64,000 nt of DNA from Microbacterium galbinum (GTDB taxonomy: Bacteria; Actinomycetota; Actinomycetes; Actinomycetales; Microbacteriaceae). Where the stretch lies: positions 1,765,630-1,829,629 of the forward strand of contig NZ_CP078077.1 of NCBI RefSeq assembly GCF_023101185.1. Reading direction: 5' to 3'. The translations under genes and the position numbers were made by a program. Below are positions 7,176 to 16,019 of the stretch, piece by piece. Under the pieces are notes generated by a model. That model was not told the DNA's origin. It did not search any database and worked only from the letters and a program-made list of their open reading frames with translations. Each line of letters begins with the position of its first letter. Position 1 is the stretch's first letter.

Positions 7176-7559
7176 ATGACGTGGAGGCGAAGGCGGCGGC
7201 GGAGCACGGCCGCACCGCTGTTCGTCGTCGCGGCATCCGCCTACGGGGCCAATGCCGCGCTCGGCACCGCCGTGGCCGCGAAGGTCATCGACACGCGGAA
7301 CTTCCGCTGGGTGCACCACGCCCTCTACATCGCGACGTGCGCCACCTGTGGCCTCGCCGTCGCCGCCGGTCTGTGGGCGCGCCCGCGCCGAGCGAGCCGT
7401 CGCGCCGCCCTCGCCCTGCTCCCCGCTGCCGCGCCGCTCGCGGCGATCCCCTACCTCGGCACGCACAGCGCACGGCATCCGCTCGTCGCGCTGGCCGCCG
7501 CCCCCTTCATCGTCGCGGGCGTCGTGTGCTCGCGCGTGCCGTCCGCCGACCGGAAGTGA
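7176..7559 (+). CDS. Small hypothetical membrane protein
   Basis: 127 residues with an Arg-rich start ([10 protein letters not shown]) and about four hydrophobic segments (residues 13-30, 45-66, 74-92, 98-117). The family was not recognised. The positive N-terminus predicts it stays inside the cell. The gene is 4 bp upstream of the nitroreductase and probably co-transcribed from the leaderless-type promoter just before it. No functional residues can be named. Confidence 0.7.
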   Translation: MTWRRRRRRSTAAPLFVVAASAYGANAALGTAVAAKVIDTRNFRWVHHALYIATCATCGLAVAAGLWARPRRASRRAALALLPAAAPLAAIPYLGTHSARHPLVALAAAPFIVAGVVCSRVPSADRK

Positions 7560-7563
7560 CCCC

Positions 7564-8373
7564 ATGGAACTGCTCGACGCCATCCGCCGCCGCAAGACCA
7601 CCAATGGCGGATTCCTGCCCGATCCGGTGAGCGAGGAGCACCAGCGCATCCTGCTCGAGGCCGCCGGGCGTGCGCCCTCGCAGCTGAACAGCCAGCCGTG
7701 GCGGTTCGTCGTGATCGAGAACCCCGACACGATCGCGCAGATCTCGCGCATCTCGGGCGAGAGCATGACCGAGGCGATGTCGAACGGCACGTTCTTCGAG
7801 CGCTACAAGCCGTACTTCCGTTTCAGCCAGGCCGAGATGGACGAGAAGCGCAGCGGGATGCTGTTCGACAAGCTGCCCGCGGCGCTGCGCCCCTTCACGA
7901 GCCAGGTGTTCACCAAGCGCGGGCAGAAACTCATGAACACGTTCGGCGTTCCGAAGACGCTGGGCGAGGAGAACCGCAAGCTCGTCGCCGGGTCGCCGCT
8001 GCTGCTGGGCGTGATGCTCGACCGCAGCGAGTACCGACCCGGGCAGCTCTCGTCGTTCTACTCGGTGTTCAGCATGGGCGCCGCGATGGAGAACATCTGG
8101 CTCACGACGGTCGAGCTGGGGATGGGTATCCAGTTCATCTCGTTCCCGATGGAGGTTCCGGGGCGGTGGGACGAGATCGTGCGGCTGCTGCGCGTGCCCG
8201 ACGAGCTCGAGCTCATGGCCGTGTACCGGCTCGGCTACCTGCCGCCCGAGCAGCGCCGCCCGGCGATCGACTGGTCGAGCAGTCAGCGCAAACTCGCCTC
8301 GCAGTACGTCTTCCGCGAGGACTGCGAGACACCGCAAGAGGGGTGGGATGCCGCGCCCGCGCACGCGGACTGA
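7564..8373 (+). CDS. Nitroreductase family protein
   Basis: A 269-residue flavoprotein of the nitroreductase fold. It opens [22 protein letters not shown] (in two parts), followed by the FMN phosphate-binding and family motif [19 protein letters not shown] (A-P-S-x2-N-x-Q-P-W). Family members use FMN and NAD(P)H for two-electron reduction of nitro groups, quinones or other acceptors, as cytoplasmic dimers. It is longer than minimal family members (about 200), with an inserted helical part around residues 80-140 ([20 protein letters not shown]). The physiological substrate is unknown. The start ATG lies 4 bp after the membrane protein stop. Confidence 0.85.
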   Translation: MELLDAIRRRKTTNGGFLPDPVSEEHQRILLEAAGRAPSQLNSQPWRFVVIENPDTIAQISRISGESMTEAMSNGTFFERYKPYFRFSQAEMDEKRSGMLFDKLPAALRPFTSQVFTKRGQKLMNTFGVPKTLGEENRKLVAGSPLLLGVMLDRSEYRPGQLSSFYSVFSMGAAMENIWLTTVELGMGIQFISFPMEVPGRWDEIVRLLRVPDELELMAVYRLGYLPPEQRRPAIDWSSSQRKLASQYVFREDCETPQEGWDAAPAHAD

Positions 8374-8380
8374 CCTCACC

Positions 8381-8444
8381 CGCTGAGGGGTCAAGACACG
8401 CCGCGCCCGCGGCATCCGATGCGGCGTGTCTTGACCCCTCAGCG
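8381..8444 (+). repeat. Perfect 24-bp dyad, GAGGGGTCAAGACACGCC family (copy 1)
   Basis: Arms 8381-8404 and 8421-8444 are exactly complementary over 24 bp, with a 16-nt loop. It lies between the stops of two convergent genes. A second copy with 20-bp perfect arms is at 18796-18853, also between convergent genes. Probably a bidirectional terminator or repeat element. Confidence 0.85.
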
Positions 8445-8459
8445 GATGCCCGGGGCGCG

Positions 8460-9989
8460 TCAGCGCCGGCCGGTGCGGGGGAGTTCGCGGAGGTCCTTCA
8501 GTGCCGGGCCCTCGATGCGCGTGCCGTCGGCGGCGAAGCGCGAGGCGTGCAGCGGGCAGTCCCACGTGCACTCGGCGTCGTTCCAGGCGAGCACTCCGCC
8601 CAGATGCGTGCAGACGGCGTCGACCGCGCGCGTGACGCCGTCGACGGTCGAGACGCCGACCGGGAGACCGGCGCGGTTCGCGATGACCCCCTCGCCCTCG
8701 GCGGGGCGCGGTATCGGCACGGGGTGCGTCTCGGCATCCGTCCACCCCTTCACCGCCTCCTTGCCGACCTCGAGGCCCTCCTGCGCACCCTGGGCGAGAT
8801 CGGCGGGAACCGTCATGCGCGTGGCGATCGTCGTCATCCAGTGCGGTCGCTCGCGCCACGGCGTGCCGAGGATCTCGGACGACAGGCGGATCGCCGCCGC
8901 CGGGCCGTTCGACAGCCCCCACTTCGCGTAGCCGGTCGCGAAGCGGATGCGGCCGAGGCCGCGCGGCATCGCGCCGACGAAGGGGATCCGGTTGTGCGAC
9001 TGGTAGTCCTGCGCCGACCAGCGGTGCGTCTCCTCGGCGCCGGGGAAGTGCTCCTGCGTCCACCGCACGAGGTCTTCGACCGCCGCCTCTTCGCTGTCGG
9101 ATCGTCCGACCGGATGCCCGTTCCCGCCCACCACGAGCTGGGCGATCCCGCCCGGGCCGTCGGCATCCGCCACCGGACGGATCGATCGGCTGGGCGAGTC
9201 CACCGAGAGGAACGTCTCGGCGGGCACCTCGCCCGGCACGCGGAACGAGACGCAGTACGACCGCATGCCGCTCGTCTTCGTGAAATACAGCCCGCGGTCG
9301 AGGATCGCGCTGCCGGTCGCCAGCACGACGTCCTTGGCGAAGATCGGCCCGACGGCGGTCTTCACGTGCGTCTCGGGGATCACCCGCACCCCGGTGGCGC
9401 GGATGCCGGTGTGCAGCGTGCCGCCCGCGGCGAGGAAGACGCGGGCCAGGGCATCCGCGACCTCGACGGGATCGATCGTCACCTGATCGTCGAGGGCCAC
9501 CGCCCCGGCGATGGCGAACGGAAGCGCGCCGAGGTCGCCGGCCCCGAGCATCCGCGTCGGCAGGCCTGCTTCCTGCGCGGCGGCGTGCTGCGCCTCGAGG
9601 GTTTCGAGTCCGCTGCGGCCCTGGGCGTACGAGTGGTCGGTGCGGCGGAGGTACGAGACGTCGGCGCCGTCGGCGAAGGCGGTGAGCCAGTCCATCCCCG
9701 CGCGGTTCGACTCGACGTACGCGCGCACGAGCGCAGCCGGATGGTGCTCGCGGATCTCGGCCAGGCGCTTCCCCTGCAGGAGGGAGAGCTTGCCGGTGTT
9801 GCCGCCGGTCGCGAGCTCGGCGACATCGCCCGATTCGATGACGGCGACGTCGAGGCCGGCGCGGCTGAGCATCACGGCGGTCGAGAGACCCGTGATCCCG
9901 GCGCCGACGATCACCACGTCGTGACGCGCGCCCGGCTCGAAGGGAGTGCCGAGGGGAGCGGGGGCGTCGGACTTCCACAGGGGCTTCAT
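8460..9989 (-). CDS. FAD-dependent oxidoreductase with C-terminal Rieske domain
   Basis: 509 residues. Residues 24-400 form a D-amino-acid-oxidase (DAO) fold with the dinucleotide motif VVIVGAGITGLSTA (G29, G31, G34) and ATGGNTGKLS near the flavin. Residues about 420-500 are a Rieske [2Fe-2S] domain with Cys460-Thr-His462 and Cys478-Pro-Leu-His481. The fusion is a known architecture in bacteria whose substrate is usually undetermined; amine or imino acid oxidation is expected, with the Rieske cluster passing electrons on. No signal peptide, so cytoplasmic. Single gene, followed by a strong dyad at 8381-8444. Confidence 0.88.
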   Translation of the reverse strand: MKPLWKSDAPAPLGTPFEPGARHDVVIVGAGITGLSTAVMLSRAGLDVAVIESGDVAELATGGNTGKLSLLQGKRLAEIREHHPAALVRAYVESNRAGMDWLTAFADGADVSYLRRTDHSYAQGRSGLETLEAQHAAAQEAGLPTRMLGAGDLGALPFAIAGAVALDDQVTIDPVEVADALARVFLAAGGTLHTGIRATGVRVIPETHVKTAVGPIFAKDVVLATGSAILDRGLYFTKTSGMRSYCVSFRVPGEVPAETFLSVDSPSRSIRPVADADGPGGIAQLVVGGNGHPVGRSDSEEAAVEDLVRWTQEHFPGAEETHRWSAQDYQSHNRIPFVGAMPRGLGRIRFATGYAKWGLSNGPAAAIRLSSEILGTPWRERPHWMTTIATRMTVPADLAQGAQEGLEVGKEAVKGWTDAETHPVPIPRPAEGEGVIANRAGLPVGVSTVDGVTRAVDAVCTHLGGVLAWNDAECTWDCPLHASRFAADGTRIEGPALKDLRELPRTGRR

Positions 9990-10062
9990 GCGGGCCAGTC
10001 AACGCGGCCCGCACCGCACCGCCCACGCCCTTGACAAGTGCTCGGCGCGCCCTCGCGAGGAG

Positions 10063-10068
10063 TAGCGT
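10063..10068 (+). promoter_or_regulatory. -10 box TAGCGT (leaderless)
   Basis: TAGCGT ends 6 nt before the GTG at 10075. A consensus-like TTGACA lies at 10031 but 26 bp away, so it may not belong to this promoter. I looked for a fluoride riboswitch here and the leader is too short. Confidence 0.5.
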
Positions 10069-10074
10069 GATGCC

Positions 10075-10470
10075 GTGACCCTCCGCCGCCTGCTCCTCGT
10101 GCTGGCCGGCGGCACGATCGGTACGGCGGCGCGGTTGGCTCTGATGCTGCTGATCCCCGATCACGGCGGATTCCCCTTCGCGATCCTCATAGCGAACATC
10201 GTCGGGGCGTTCCTCATCGGCGTCGTCGCGGCGCGGCTGCCCGCGTCGAGGGATCTGCGCGTGTTCCTCGCCACCGGCATCCTGGGCGGTTTCACGACGT
10301 ACAGCACCTTCATGACGGGCACGCTGGCGCTCTGGGCGGATGCTCCGCTCGTGGGTGCCGCGTACGCCGTGGGGTCGCTCGTGTTCGGCCTCGTCGCCGC
10401 GGCGGCCGGGCTGCGCATCGGCCGTCCCCGACGTGATGCGGGAGTGCGTGATGCGGGAGCCCCGTCGTGA
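10075..10470 (+). CDS. crcB: Fluoride efflux channel CrcB (Fluc), first subunit
   Basis: 131 residues with four hydrophobic helices and the Fluc signature GGFTTYSTFMTG in helix 3. Asn in the ANIVGAF segment corresponds to the conserved pore asparagine. Fluc channels let fluoride leave the cell down its gradient and work as antiparallel dimers. Gram-positive bacteria often carry two different subunits that form a heterodimer, as here with the next gene. GTG start; the stop overlaps the second gene by 4 bp (GTGA). The C-terminus after residue 115 is a charged tail (RIGRPRRDAGVRDAG). Confidence 0.9.
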   Translation: MTLRRLLLVLAGGTIGTAARLALMLLIPDHGGFPFAILIANIVGAFLIGVVAARLPASRDLRVFLATGILGGFTTYSTFMTGTLALWADAPLVGAAYAVGSLVFGLVAAAAGLRIGRPRRDAGVRDAGAPS

Positions 10471-10829
10471 GTCTGCTGCTGTTCGTCGCGGCCGCGCTCG
10501 CGGGAGGTGCGGGCAGCGTGCTGCGGTACGTCGTCGATCAGGGCGTCGCCCGCTTCGCGGGCCGTCGGTACCCGTGGGGCATCCTGCTCATCAACCTCAC
10601 CGGATCGTTCGCGCTCGGGCTCGTGACCACGGCTCTTCCGGAGCAGCTCTTCCTCATCGGCGCGGGGCTGATGGGCGGCTACACGACCTTCAGTACGGCG
10701 ATGCTCGACACCGTCGCACTGCAGCGGGGCGGCGCACGTCGGGCGGCGGCCTTCAACGCCGTCGGGATGCTCGTCCTGGGGCTCCTCGCCGCCGGCGCGG
10801 GGCTCGCGCTCGGCGCGGCGCTGCGGTAG
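10467..10829 (+). CDS. crcB: Fluoride efflux channel CrcB (Fluc), second subunit
   Basis: 120 residues, four membrane helices, with LINLTGSFALG (pore Asn) and GGYTTFSTAMLD in helix 3, the Fluc hallmark. It starts GTG inside the stop of the first crcB gene, so the two are translationally coupled and probably assemble as an antiparallel heterodimer. The pair differs enough to be distinct paralogues rather than a recent duplication. No fluoride riboswitch was seen ahead of the operon, so regulation is not evident. Confidence 0.9.
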   Translation: MSLLLFVAAALAGGAGSVLRYVVDQGVARFAGRRYPWGILLINLTGSFALGLVTTALPEQLFLIGAGLMGGYTTFSTAMLDTVALQRGGARRAAAFNAVGMLVLGLLAAGAGLALGAALR

Positions 10830-10866
10830 ACGGCATCCGCTCCCAGCTTCCTCCCACCCCAAAAAT

Positions 10867-10892
10867 GTACAAATGTACATGTACGGACGTAC
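10867..10892 (+). promoter_or_regulatory. Candidate TetR operator, four spaced GTAC words
   Basis: GTAC-N4-GTAC-AT-GTAC-N4-GTAC, symmetric about 10879.5 (GTAC at 10867, 10875, 10881 and 10889). It ends 12 bp before the TetR gene and covers its probable promoter, suiting autorepression of the tetR-RND operon. Confidence 0.6.
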
Positions 10893-10904
10893 GGGAGGAC
10901 TCCG

Positions 10905-11522
10905 ATGGTGACGAAAGCGCGGCGCAGACGCGACCCTGAAGCGCGCCGCCGCGAGATCGTCGAAGCGGCCGCCGAGCTGATCGTCGAGATCGGCGTCGAC
11001 GCCCTCACCCACCGCAAGGTCGCCGCCCGGGCGTGCGTTCCGCTCGGAGCGACGACCCAGTACTTCGACACCCTCGACGACCTGCGCGATGCCGCGCTCG
11101 GCTTCCTGGTACGCGAGATCGAACTGCGCATCGAGGCCACCCGTCAGGCCGTCGAATCGGTCGGTGTGACGCCCGAGGCGCTGGCCCGACTCATCACCGA
11201 GAGCCTCGCCGACGCCCGCGCCCTCGAGACCGACCGGGCCGTCGTGACCGCCGCCGTGCACGATCCGCGCGTGCGCGAACTGGCTCGGCGCTGGTCCGAC
11301 CAGGTCGTCGAGTTCATCGCCCCCGTTCACGGACTGGACAGGGCGAAGGCCGCAGCCGTCTTCATCGACGGCGTACTCTGGCACGCCCAGATCAGCGACG
11401 ACCCCCTCGAGGAGCGCCTCATCCGAGACGGCCTCGCCGGGATACTCACCCCGGGCAGCACCGCACCCGCAGCATTCGCACCCGCAGCACCTTCCCTCGC
11501 ACCCGCACAGACAGCACCCTGA
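10905..11522 (+). CDS. TetR family transcriptional regulator
   Basis: A 205-residue repressor. The N-terminal helix-turn-helix region reads RRREIVEAAAELIVEIGVD, then LTHRKVAARACVPLGATTQYF, the canonical TetR recognition arrangement; the rest is a helical ligand-binding domain. The last 25 residues are Ala/Pro-rich (APAAFAPAAPSLAPAQ) and probably disordered. GGAGG precedes the ATG. The RND pump begins 9 bp after its stop, so it most likely represses the pump and itself through the GTAC dyad upstream and is released by a pump substrate. Confidence 0.9.
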   Translation: MVTKARRRRDPEARRREIVEAAAELIVEIGVDALTHRKVAARACVPLGATTQYFDTLDDLRDAALGFLVREIELRIEATRQAVESVGVTPEALARLITESLADARALETDRAVVTAAVHDPRVRELARRWSDQVVEFIAPVHGLDRAKAAAVFIDGVLWHAQISDDPLEERLIRDGLAGILTPGSTAPAAFAPAAPSLAPAQTAP

Positions 11523-11531
11523 GGAACAACC

Positions 11532-14500
11532 TTGTCGAAACTCGCCGTCCTGAGCCTCAAGAACCGCGCGCTCATCGCCCTGATCACGATCGTCGCCGCG
11601 GTCTTCGGTGGGCTCGCGCTCACGAACCTCAAGCAGGAACTCATCCCCTCGCTCGAGCTGCCCGCGCTCGTCGTGATGACCACCTACCCCGGCGCCTCGC
11701 CGGAGGTCGTCGAGAACGACGTCTCGACGCCGATCGAGGCGGCGATCCAGGGCGTGCCCGACCTCGAGTCGACCACCGCCACGAGCACCACCAACGCCTC
11801 GATCATCCAGGCGAGCTTCACGTACGGCACGAACCTCGCGACCGCCGAGCAGAAGATGCAGCAGGCGATCAACCGCATCTCGTCGACGCTGCCCGAAGAC
11901 ATCGACCCGCAGGTGCTCGCGATCTCGATCAACGACCTCCCGGTGATCCAGGTCGCCGTGTCGGGCTTCGACGACGCCGACAACGCGCAGGCCGAGCTCG
12001 AGACCGTCGCGATCCCCGAGCTCGAAGACGTCGATGGCGTGAACGCCGCCGAGATCGTCGGCGGGGTCGGCCAGCGCATCACCATCACTCCGGACGTCGC
12101 GGCGCTCGCCGCCGCAGGTCAGAGCACCCAGGCGATCAGCGACGCGCTCGAACAGAACGGCACGCTGTTCCCCGGCGGTGACATCACCGAGAACGGCGAG
12201 ACGCTCACGGTGCAGACCGGCGCGAAGATCGCCTCGGTCGACGAGATCGCCGCCCTGCCGCTCGTCGGCACCGACCTCACCGTCGGCGACGTCGCGACCG
12301 TCGTCCAGGAGTCCGACCCGATCAGCTCCATCTCGCGCGTCGACGGCCAGGATGCGCTGTCGATCTCGATCACGAAGCTCCCCGCCGCGAACACCGTCGA
12401 GGTGTCGGCCGGGGTCATCGCCGCGCTCGACGAGATCGGCGAGGCGTTCCCCGACGCCACGTTCACCGTGATCTTCGACCAGGCGCCGTTCATCGAGCAG
12501 TCCATCGAGACGCTCGCGGTCGAGGGCCTGCTCGGACTCGTGATGGCCGTGCTCGTCATCCTGCTGTTCCTGATGTCGGTGCGCTCGACGCTCGTCACCG
12601 CGATCTCCATCCCGACCTCGGTGCTCGTCACCTTCATCGGTCTGCAGGCCTTCGGGTATTCGCTGAACATCCTCACCCTGGGCGCGCTCACGATCGCGAT
12701 CGGCCGCGTGGTCGACGACTCCATCGTGGTGATCGAGAACATCAAGAGGCACTACGTCGGCGACGCCGACAAGGGCGATGCGATCCGGCTCGCGGTGCGC
12801 GAGGTCGCGATGGCGATCACGGCATCCACCATCACCACGGTCGCCGTCTTCCTGCCGATCGTGTTCGTCGGCGACATGGTCGGCGAGCTGTTCCGGCCGT
12901 TCGCGATGACCGTGTCGATCGCGATGATCGCGTCGCTCCTCGTCTCGCTGACGATCGTGCCGGTGCTCGCGTACTGGTTCCTCAAGCCCGGCAAGCCGCT
13001 GCTCGACGAGAACGGCGCAGCCATCGACCCCGAGCACCAGGATGCTCCGCCCACCCGCCTGCAGAAGGCGTACCGCCCGATCCTCGGCTGGACGCTCAAG
13101 CACTCGGGCGTCACCGTCGTGCTGGCCGTCGTCGTGCTCGGTGCGACCCTCGCCGCAGCCCCCTTCATGAAGCAGAACTTCCTCGGCGACTCCGGTCAGA
13201 ACACCATGACCATCACGCAGGACCTCGGCCCGACGGCCAGCCTCGAGACCAAGTCCGATGCCGCGATCAAGGTCGAAGACGCGCTCAGCGGCATCGACGG
13301 GATCGAGCACGTGCAGGCCTCGATCGGATCGAGCGGCTCCTCGGTGCGCGACGCGTTCTCGGGCGGATCCTCGGGCGTGACCTACTCGGTGCTCACCGAT
13401 GAGAGCGCCGACCAGGAGAAGCTGCGCGCCGATGTGCAGGACGCGATCGACGGTCTCTCCGACGTGGGCGACGTGTCGGTGGCCTCGTCTGCGGGGTTCG
13501 GCTCGAGCGACATCGAGATCACGGTCTCGGCGTCGAACGGCGACGACCTCTCCACGGCGACCACCGCCGTGATGGACGAGCTCGACGGGCGCGACGGCAT
13601 CGATCAGGTGAGCGACAACCTCGCCGCCGCCCTGCCCTACATCGCCGTGGTCGTCGACCGTGAGGCCGCAGCCCAGCGCGGGCTCTCGGAGGTCGCCGTC
13701 GGAGCGATCGTGTCGAACACGATGCGCCCGCAGCAGCTCGGCTCGGTCGAGATCGACGACACCGCACTCACCGTGTACCTCGTCACCTCCGAGCCGCCGA
13801 CCACGGTCGAGGCGCTGCGCGAACTGACGATCCCGACGCCGCTCGGCCCGGTCGCGCTCAGCGATATCGCCACGGTCGAGCAGCGCAACGGCCCTACCTC
13901 GATCACCACCGAGCAGGGGCAGCGCACCGCCACGATCACCGTGCCCCCGGCATCCGACGATCTCGCCGTGGCGACGGCATCCGTCTCCGCTGCGCTCGCC
14001 GCGGTCGACCTGCCCGCGGGCGCGTCCGCCGAGATCGGCGGCGTCGCCTCGCAGCAGGCCGACTCGTTCTCGCAGCTGGGTCTGGCGATGCTCGCCGCGA
14101 TCCTCATCGTCTACGTGGTGATGGTCGCGACCTTCAAGTCGCTGCGCCAGCCGCTGCTGCTGCTCGTGTCGGTGCCGTTCGCGGCCACCGGTGCGATCCT
14201 GCTGCAGATCATCACGGGCGTGCCGCTCGGTGTCGCCTCGCTGATCGGTGTGCTGATGCTCATCGGCATCGTGGTGACGAATGCGATCGTGCTCGTCGAC
14301 CTCGTCAACCAGTATCGGGAGAAGGGGCTGTCGACGGTCGCCGCCGTGCAGGCCGGATCGGAGAAGCGTCTGCGGCCGATCCTCATGACGGCGCTCGCGA
14401 CGATCCTCGCCCTCACCCCGATGGCGCTCGGCATCACCGGGCACGGAGGGTTCATCTCGCAGCCGCTCGCGATCGTCGTGATCGGTGGACTCATCTCGTC

Positions 14501-14768
14501 GACCGTGCTCACGCTGATCGTGCTGCCGACGCTCTACAACCTCGTCGAGGGTGCGAAGGAGCGGCGCCAGGCGCGCAAGGGCGGGGGAGCGGATGCCGCG
14601 CCGACGGACTCCGCCCCGGATGCGCCGGAGGGGCCCGATGCGGGTTCGGCGGGGTCCGCGGTGGCGGTGGACGAGCTGGAGCTCACCGAGGCCGAGGTGT
14701 CGGTCGTTGCGCACGGAGCGACGCTCAGCCGCCGGGAACTGCGCGAGCGCCCCTGGTTGTCGCAGTGA
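11532..14768 (+). CDS. RND efflux transporter, AcrB/HAE1-like
   Basis: 1078 residues, close to the size of AcrB-type pumps. One N-terminal helix is followed by a large extracytoplasmic loop (about 35-325), five to six helices (about 330-500), a second loop (about 550-850) and the last helices (about 860-1005). The proton-relay motif VVDDSIVV is present, with Asp395-Asp396 matching AcrB Asp407-Asp408. Such pumps are unusual in Gram-positive bacteria, and no adaptor or outer-membrane partner is nearby, so export is probably to the cell surface. TTG start preceded by GAGGA. Co-transcribed with the TetR gene. The C-terminal tail after about 1010 is acidic and disordered. Confidence 0.9.
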   Translation: MSKLAVLSLKNRALIALITIVAAVFGGLALTNLKQELIPSLELPALVVMTTYPGASPEVVENDVSTPIEAAIQGVPDLESTTATSTTNASIIQASFTYGTNLATAEQKMQQAINRISSTLPEDIDPQVLAISINDLPVIQVAVSGFDDADNAQAELETVAIPELEDVDGVNAAEIVGGVGQRITITPDVAALAAAGQSTQAISDALEQNGTLFPGGDITENGETLTVQTGAKIASVDEIAALPLVGTDLTVGDVATVVQESDPISSISRVDGQDALSISITKLPAANTVEVSAGVIAALDEIGEAFPDATFTVIFDQAPFIEQSIETLAVEGLLGLVMAVLVILLFLMSVRSTLVTAISIPTSVLVTFIGLQAFGYSLNILTLGALTIAIGRVVDDSIVVIENIKRHYVGDADKGDAIRLAVREVAMAITASTITTVAVFLPIVFVGDMVGELFRPFAMTVSIAMIASLLVSLTIVPVLAYWFLKPGKPLLDENGAAIDPEHQDAPPTRLQKAYRPILGWTLKHSGVTVVLAVVVLGATLAAAPFMKQNFLGDSGQNTMTITQDLGPTASLETKSDAAIKVEDALSGIDGIEHVQASIGSSGSSVRDAFSGGSSGVTYSVLTDESADQEKLRADVQDAIDGLSDVGDVSVASSAGFGSSDIEITVSASNGDDLSTATTAVMDELDGRDGIDQVSDNLAAALPYIAVVVDREAAAQRGLSEVAVGAIVSNTMRPQQLGSVEIDDTALTVYLVTSEPPTTVEALRELTIPTPLGPVALSDIATVEQRNGPTSITTEQGQRTATITVPPASDDLAVATASVSAALAAVDLPAGASAEIGGVASQQADSFSQLGLAMLAAILIVYVVMVATFKSLRQPLLLLVSVPFAATGAILLQIITGVPLGVASLIGVLMLIGIVVTNAIVLVDLVNQYREKGLSTVAAVQAGSEKRLRPILMTALATILALTPMALGITGHGGFISQPLAIVVIGGLISSTVLTLIVLPTLYNLVEGAKERRQARKGGGADAAPTDSAPDAPEGPDAGSAGSAVAVDELELTEAEVSVVAHGATLSRRELRERPWLSQ

Positions 14769-14781
14769 TGCGCTGTCCCTG

Positions 14782-14854
14782 ACTCAGGACGAAAGGCCCC
14801 GAATCCACGCGAAAGCCGTCGGATCCGGGGCCTTTCGGGTCGATCGTCCTGAGT
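14782..14854. terminator. Bidirectional terminator between RND and epimerase genes
   Basis: Large inverted repeat: outer arms ACTCAGGAC / GTCCTGAGT and an inner stem CGAAAGGCCCCG / CGGGGCCTTTCG extending through ATCC/GGAT with one mismatch. It lies 13 bp after the pump stop and 23 bp from the convergent epimerase stop. Confidence 0.8.
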
Positions 14855-14877
14855 TATTGCACGCGTCTGCCGGAGAG

Positions 14878-15765
14878 TCAGCCCAGCGAGATGCCCCAGT
14901 CGAGGGTCCAGGTCTCGCCCGGAGCGAGGCGTCGGACGCCGACGCCGCTGTTGAACGCGTCGGCGGGTGCGGTCATCGGTTCGATCGCGACGGCCAGGTC
15001 GTGGCCGGGGTAGTTCGTCGCCGTGTAGACCTGCACGAAATCGAAGCCCTCACCCTGCCAGAGCGTGAGGCGCCGGCCATCGGGCGCGGTCAGCGAGTGC
15101 CGCACGCGTCCGTCGGGGTCGCGCGCGAGATCGGTGAAACCGGTGTCGAGCTTCGCATCGCCCAGGCGGATGCCGTCGCGCAGGGCCGCCTCGACCGGAC
15201 GGGTGCCGGTGGGCAGCATCCGCTCGTCGGTCTCGAAAGCGGTCGACGCCGGCACGCGCAGCACGAGGTCGTGCGCGTCGACATCGCCGATGGTCACGTA
15301 CGGGTGGGTTCCGAGGGCGACGGGGGCCGCGGTTTCCGATCGGTTCGTGAGGGTGTGCGTCACCGCGACGCCGTCGTCGGTGAGGGCGTAGGTGACCGAG
15401 GTCTCGATCAGGTACGGGTAGCCGGTCTGCGGCACGATCGTCGCGCGCAGGGTGGCCGAGGCATCCGTCTGCTCGATCTCATAGGCGGTGAACCGCAGGA
15501 GTCCGTGGCTGGCGTTGCCGAACTTCGGCTCGGTGATCGCGAGCTGGCGGTCGGTGCCGTCATCGCTCCATCGGCCGTCGCGGATGCGGTTGGGCCAGGG
15601 TGCGAGGACGACGCCCGAGCACCCCGGAGTCGGCCGATCGAGCGGATACGGGGAGATCAGGTCGACGTCGCCGATGCGCAGCGCGCGCAGCGAGGCGCCG
15701 ACCTGGGCGATCTGCGCGGTGACGTCGCCGCGACGGAGGGAGACCTGGATGCCGGTGGGATTCAC
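14878..15765 (-). CDS. Aldose 1-epimerase family protein
   Basis: 295 residues of the galactose-mutarotase fold. Visible landmarks are VVLAPWPNRIRDGRW (substrate-binding Asn-Arg), NASHGLLRF (catalytic-site His), ALGTHPYV (second His) and EPMTAPADAFNSG near the end (catalytic Glu). The family interconverts alpha and beta anomers of aldoses such as glucose or galactose, in the cytoplasm; members of this subgroup (about 290-300) often have unknown sugar preference. GTG start. A TACGAT -10 box ends 6 nt upstream, so the mRNA is probably leaderless. It diverges from the RNA helicase gene. Confidence 0.88.
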   Translation of the reverse strand: MNPTGIQVSLRRGDVTAQIAQVGASLRALRIGDVDLISPYPLDRPTPGCSGVVLAPWPNRIRDGRWSDDGTDRQLAITEPKFGNASHGLLRFTAYEIEQTDASATLRATIVPQTGYPYLIETSVTYALTDDGVAVTHTLTNRSETAAPVALGTHPYVTIGDVDAHDLVLRVPASTAFETDERMLPTGTRPVEAALRDGIRLGDAKLDTGFTDLARDPDGRVRHSLTAPDGRRLTLWQGEGFDFVQVYTATNYPGHDLAVAIEPMTAPADAFNSGVGVRRLAPGETWTLDWGISLG

Positions 15766-15771
15766 CTCGCC

Positions 15772-15777
15772 ATCGTA
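15772..15777 (-). promoter_or_regulatory. -10 box TACGAT (leaderless)
   Basis: On the minus strand TACGAT ends 6 nt before the GTG of the epimerase gene, with no ribosome binding site between. Confidence 0.55.
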
Positions 15778-16019
15778 TGGCCGCGGGGGAGTCTTTCAGG
15801 TGCGACCGGTATGCTGGGGAAGTCGGCTTCGGACACCCGCGCAGCGCGCGGACGTTTTACCTGTTTGAAGTGTGAGTCCAGGGGCCGATGGTGAGCGTCC
15901 ATCGACGCGCATTCAACCATCACATGAATGGCCCCGGCCCTTGAGCGTCCGGCACCCCTGATCCACGGGTGCTTCTCCGCGTGCGCCGTGCTGTTCTCGT
16001 GCGAGAACGAAAGACACAC

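Noticed and set aside
9990..10074. Fluoride riboswitch before crcB
   Set aside because: The gap is 85 bp, lacks the conserved GGxGATGGxxxxCCxC-like core, and the promoter seems to give a leaderless mRNA.
7507..10164. Long minus-strand frame over the nitroreductase and FAD/Rieske genes
   Set aside because: It is out of frame with the real oxidoreductase and antisense to the nitroreductase; Arg-rich composition typical of shadows.
10161..14714. A 1517-codon open frame on the minus strand opposite the RND pump
   Set aside because: It is the antisense shadow of a clear transporter gene in high-GC DNA; it is His/Arg/Asp-rich with no domain and no promoter.
11532..14768. MmpL-type lipid transporter
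   Set aside because: Helix 4 carries the Asp-Asp pair and the opening NLKQELIPSLELP pattern of AcrB/HAE1-type pumps, not the MmpL layout.
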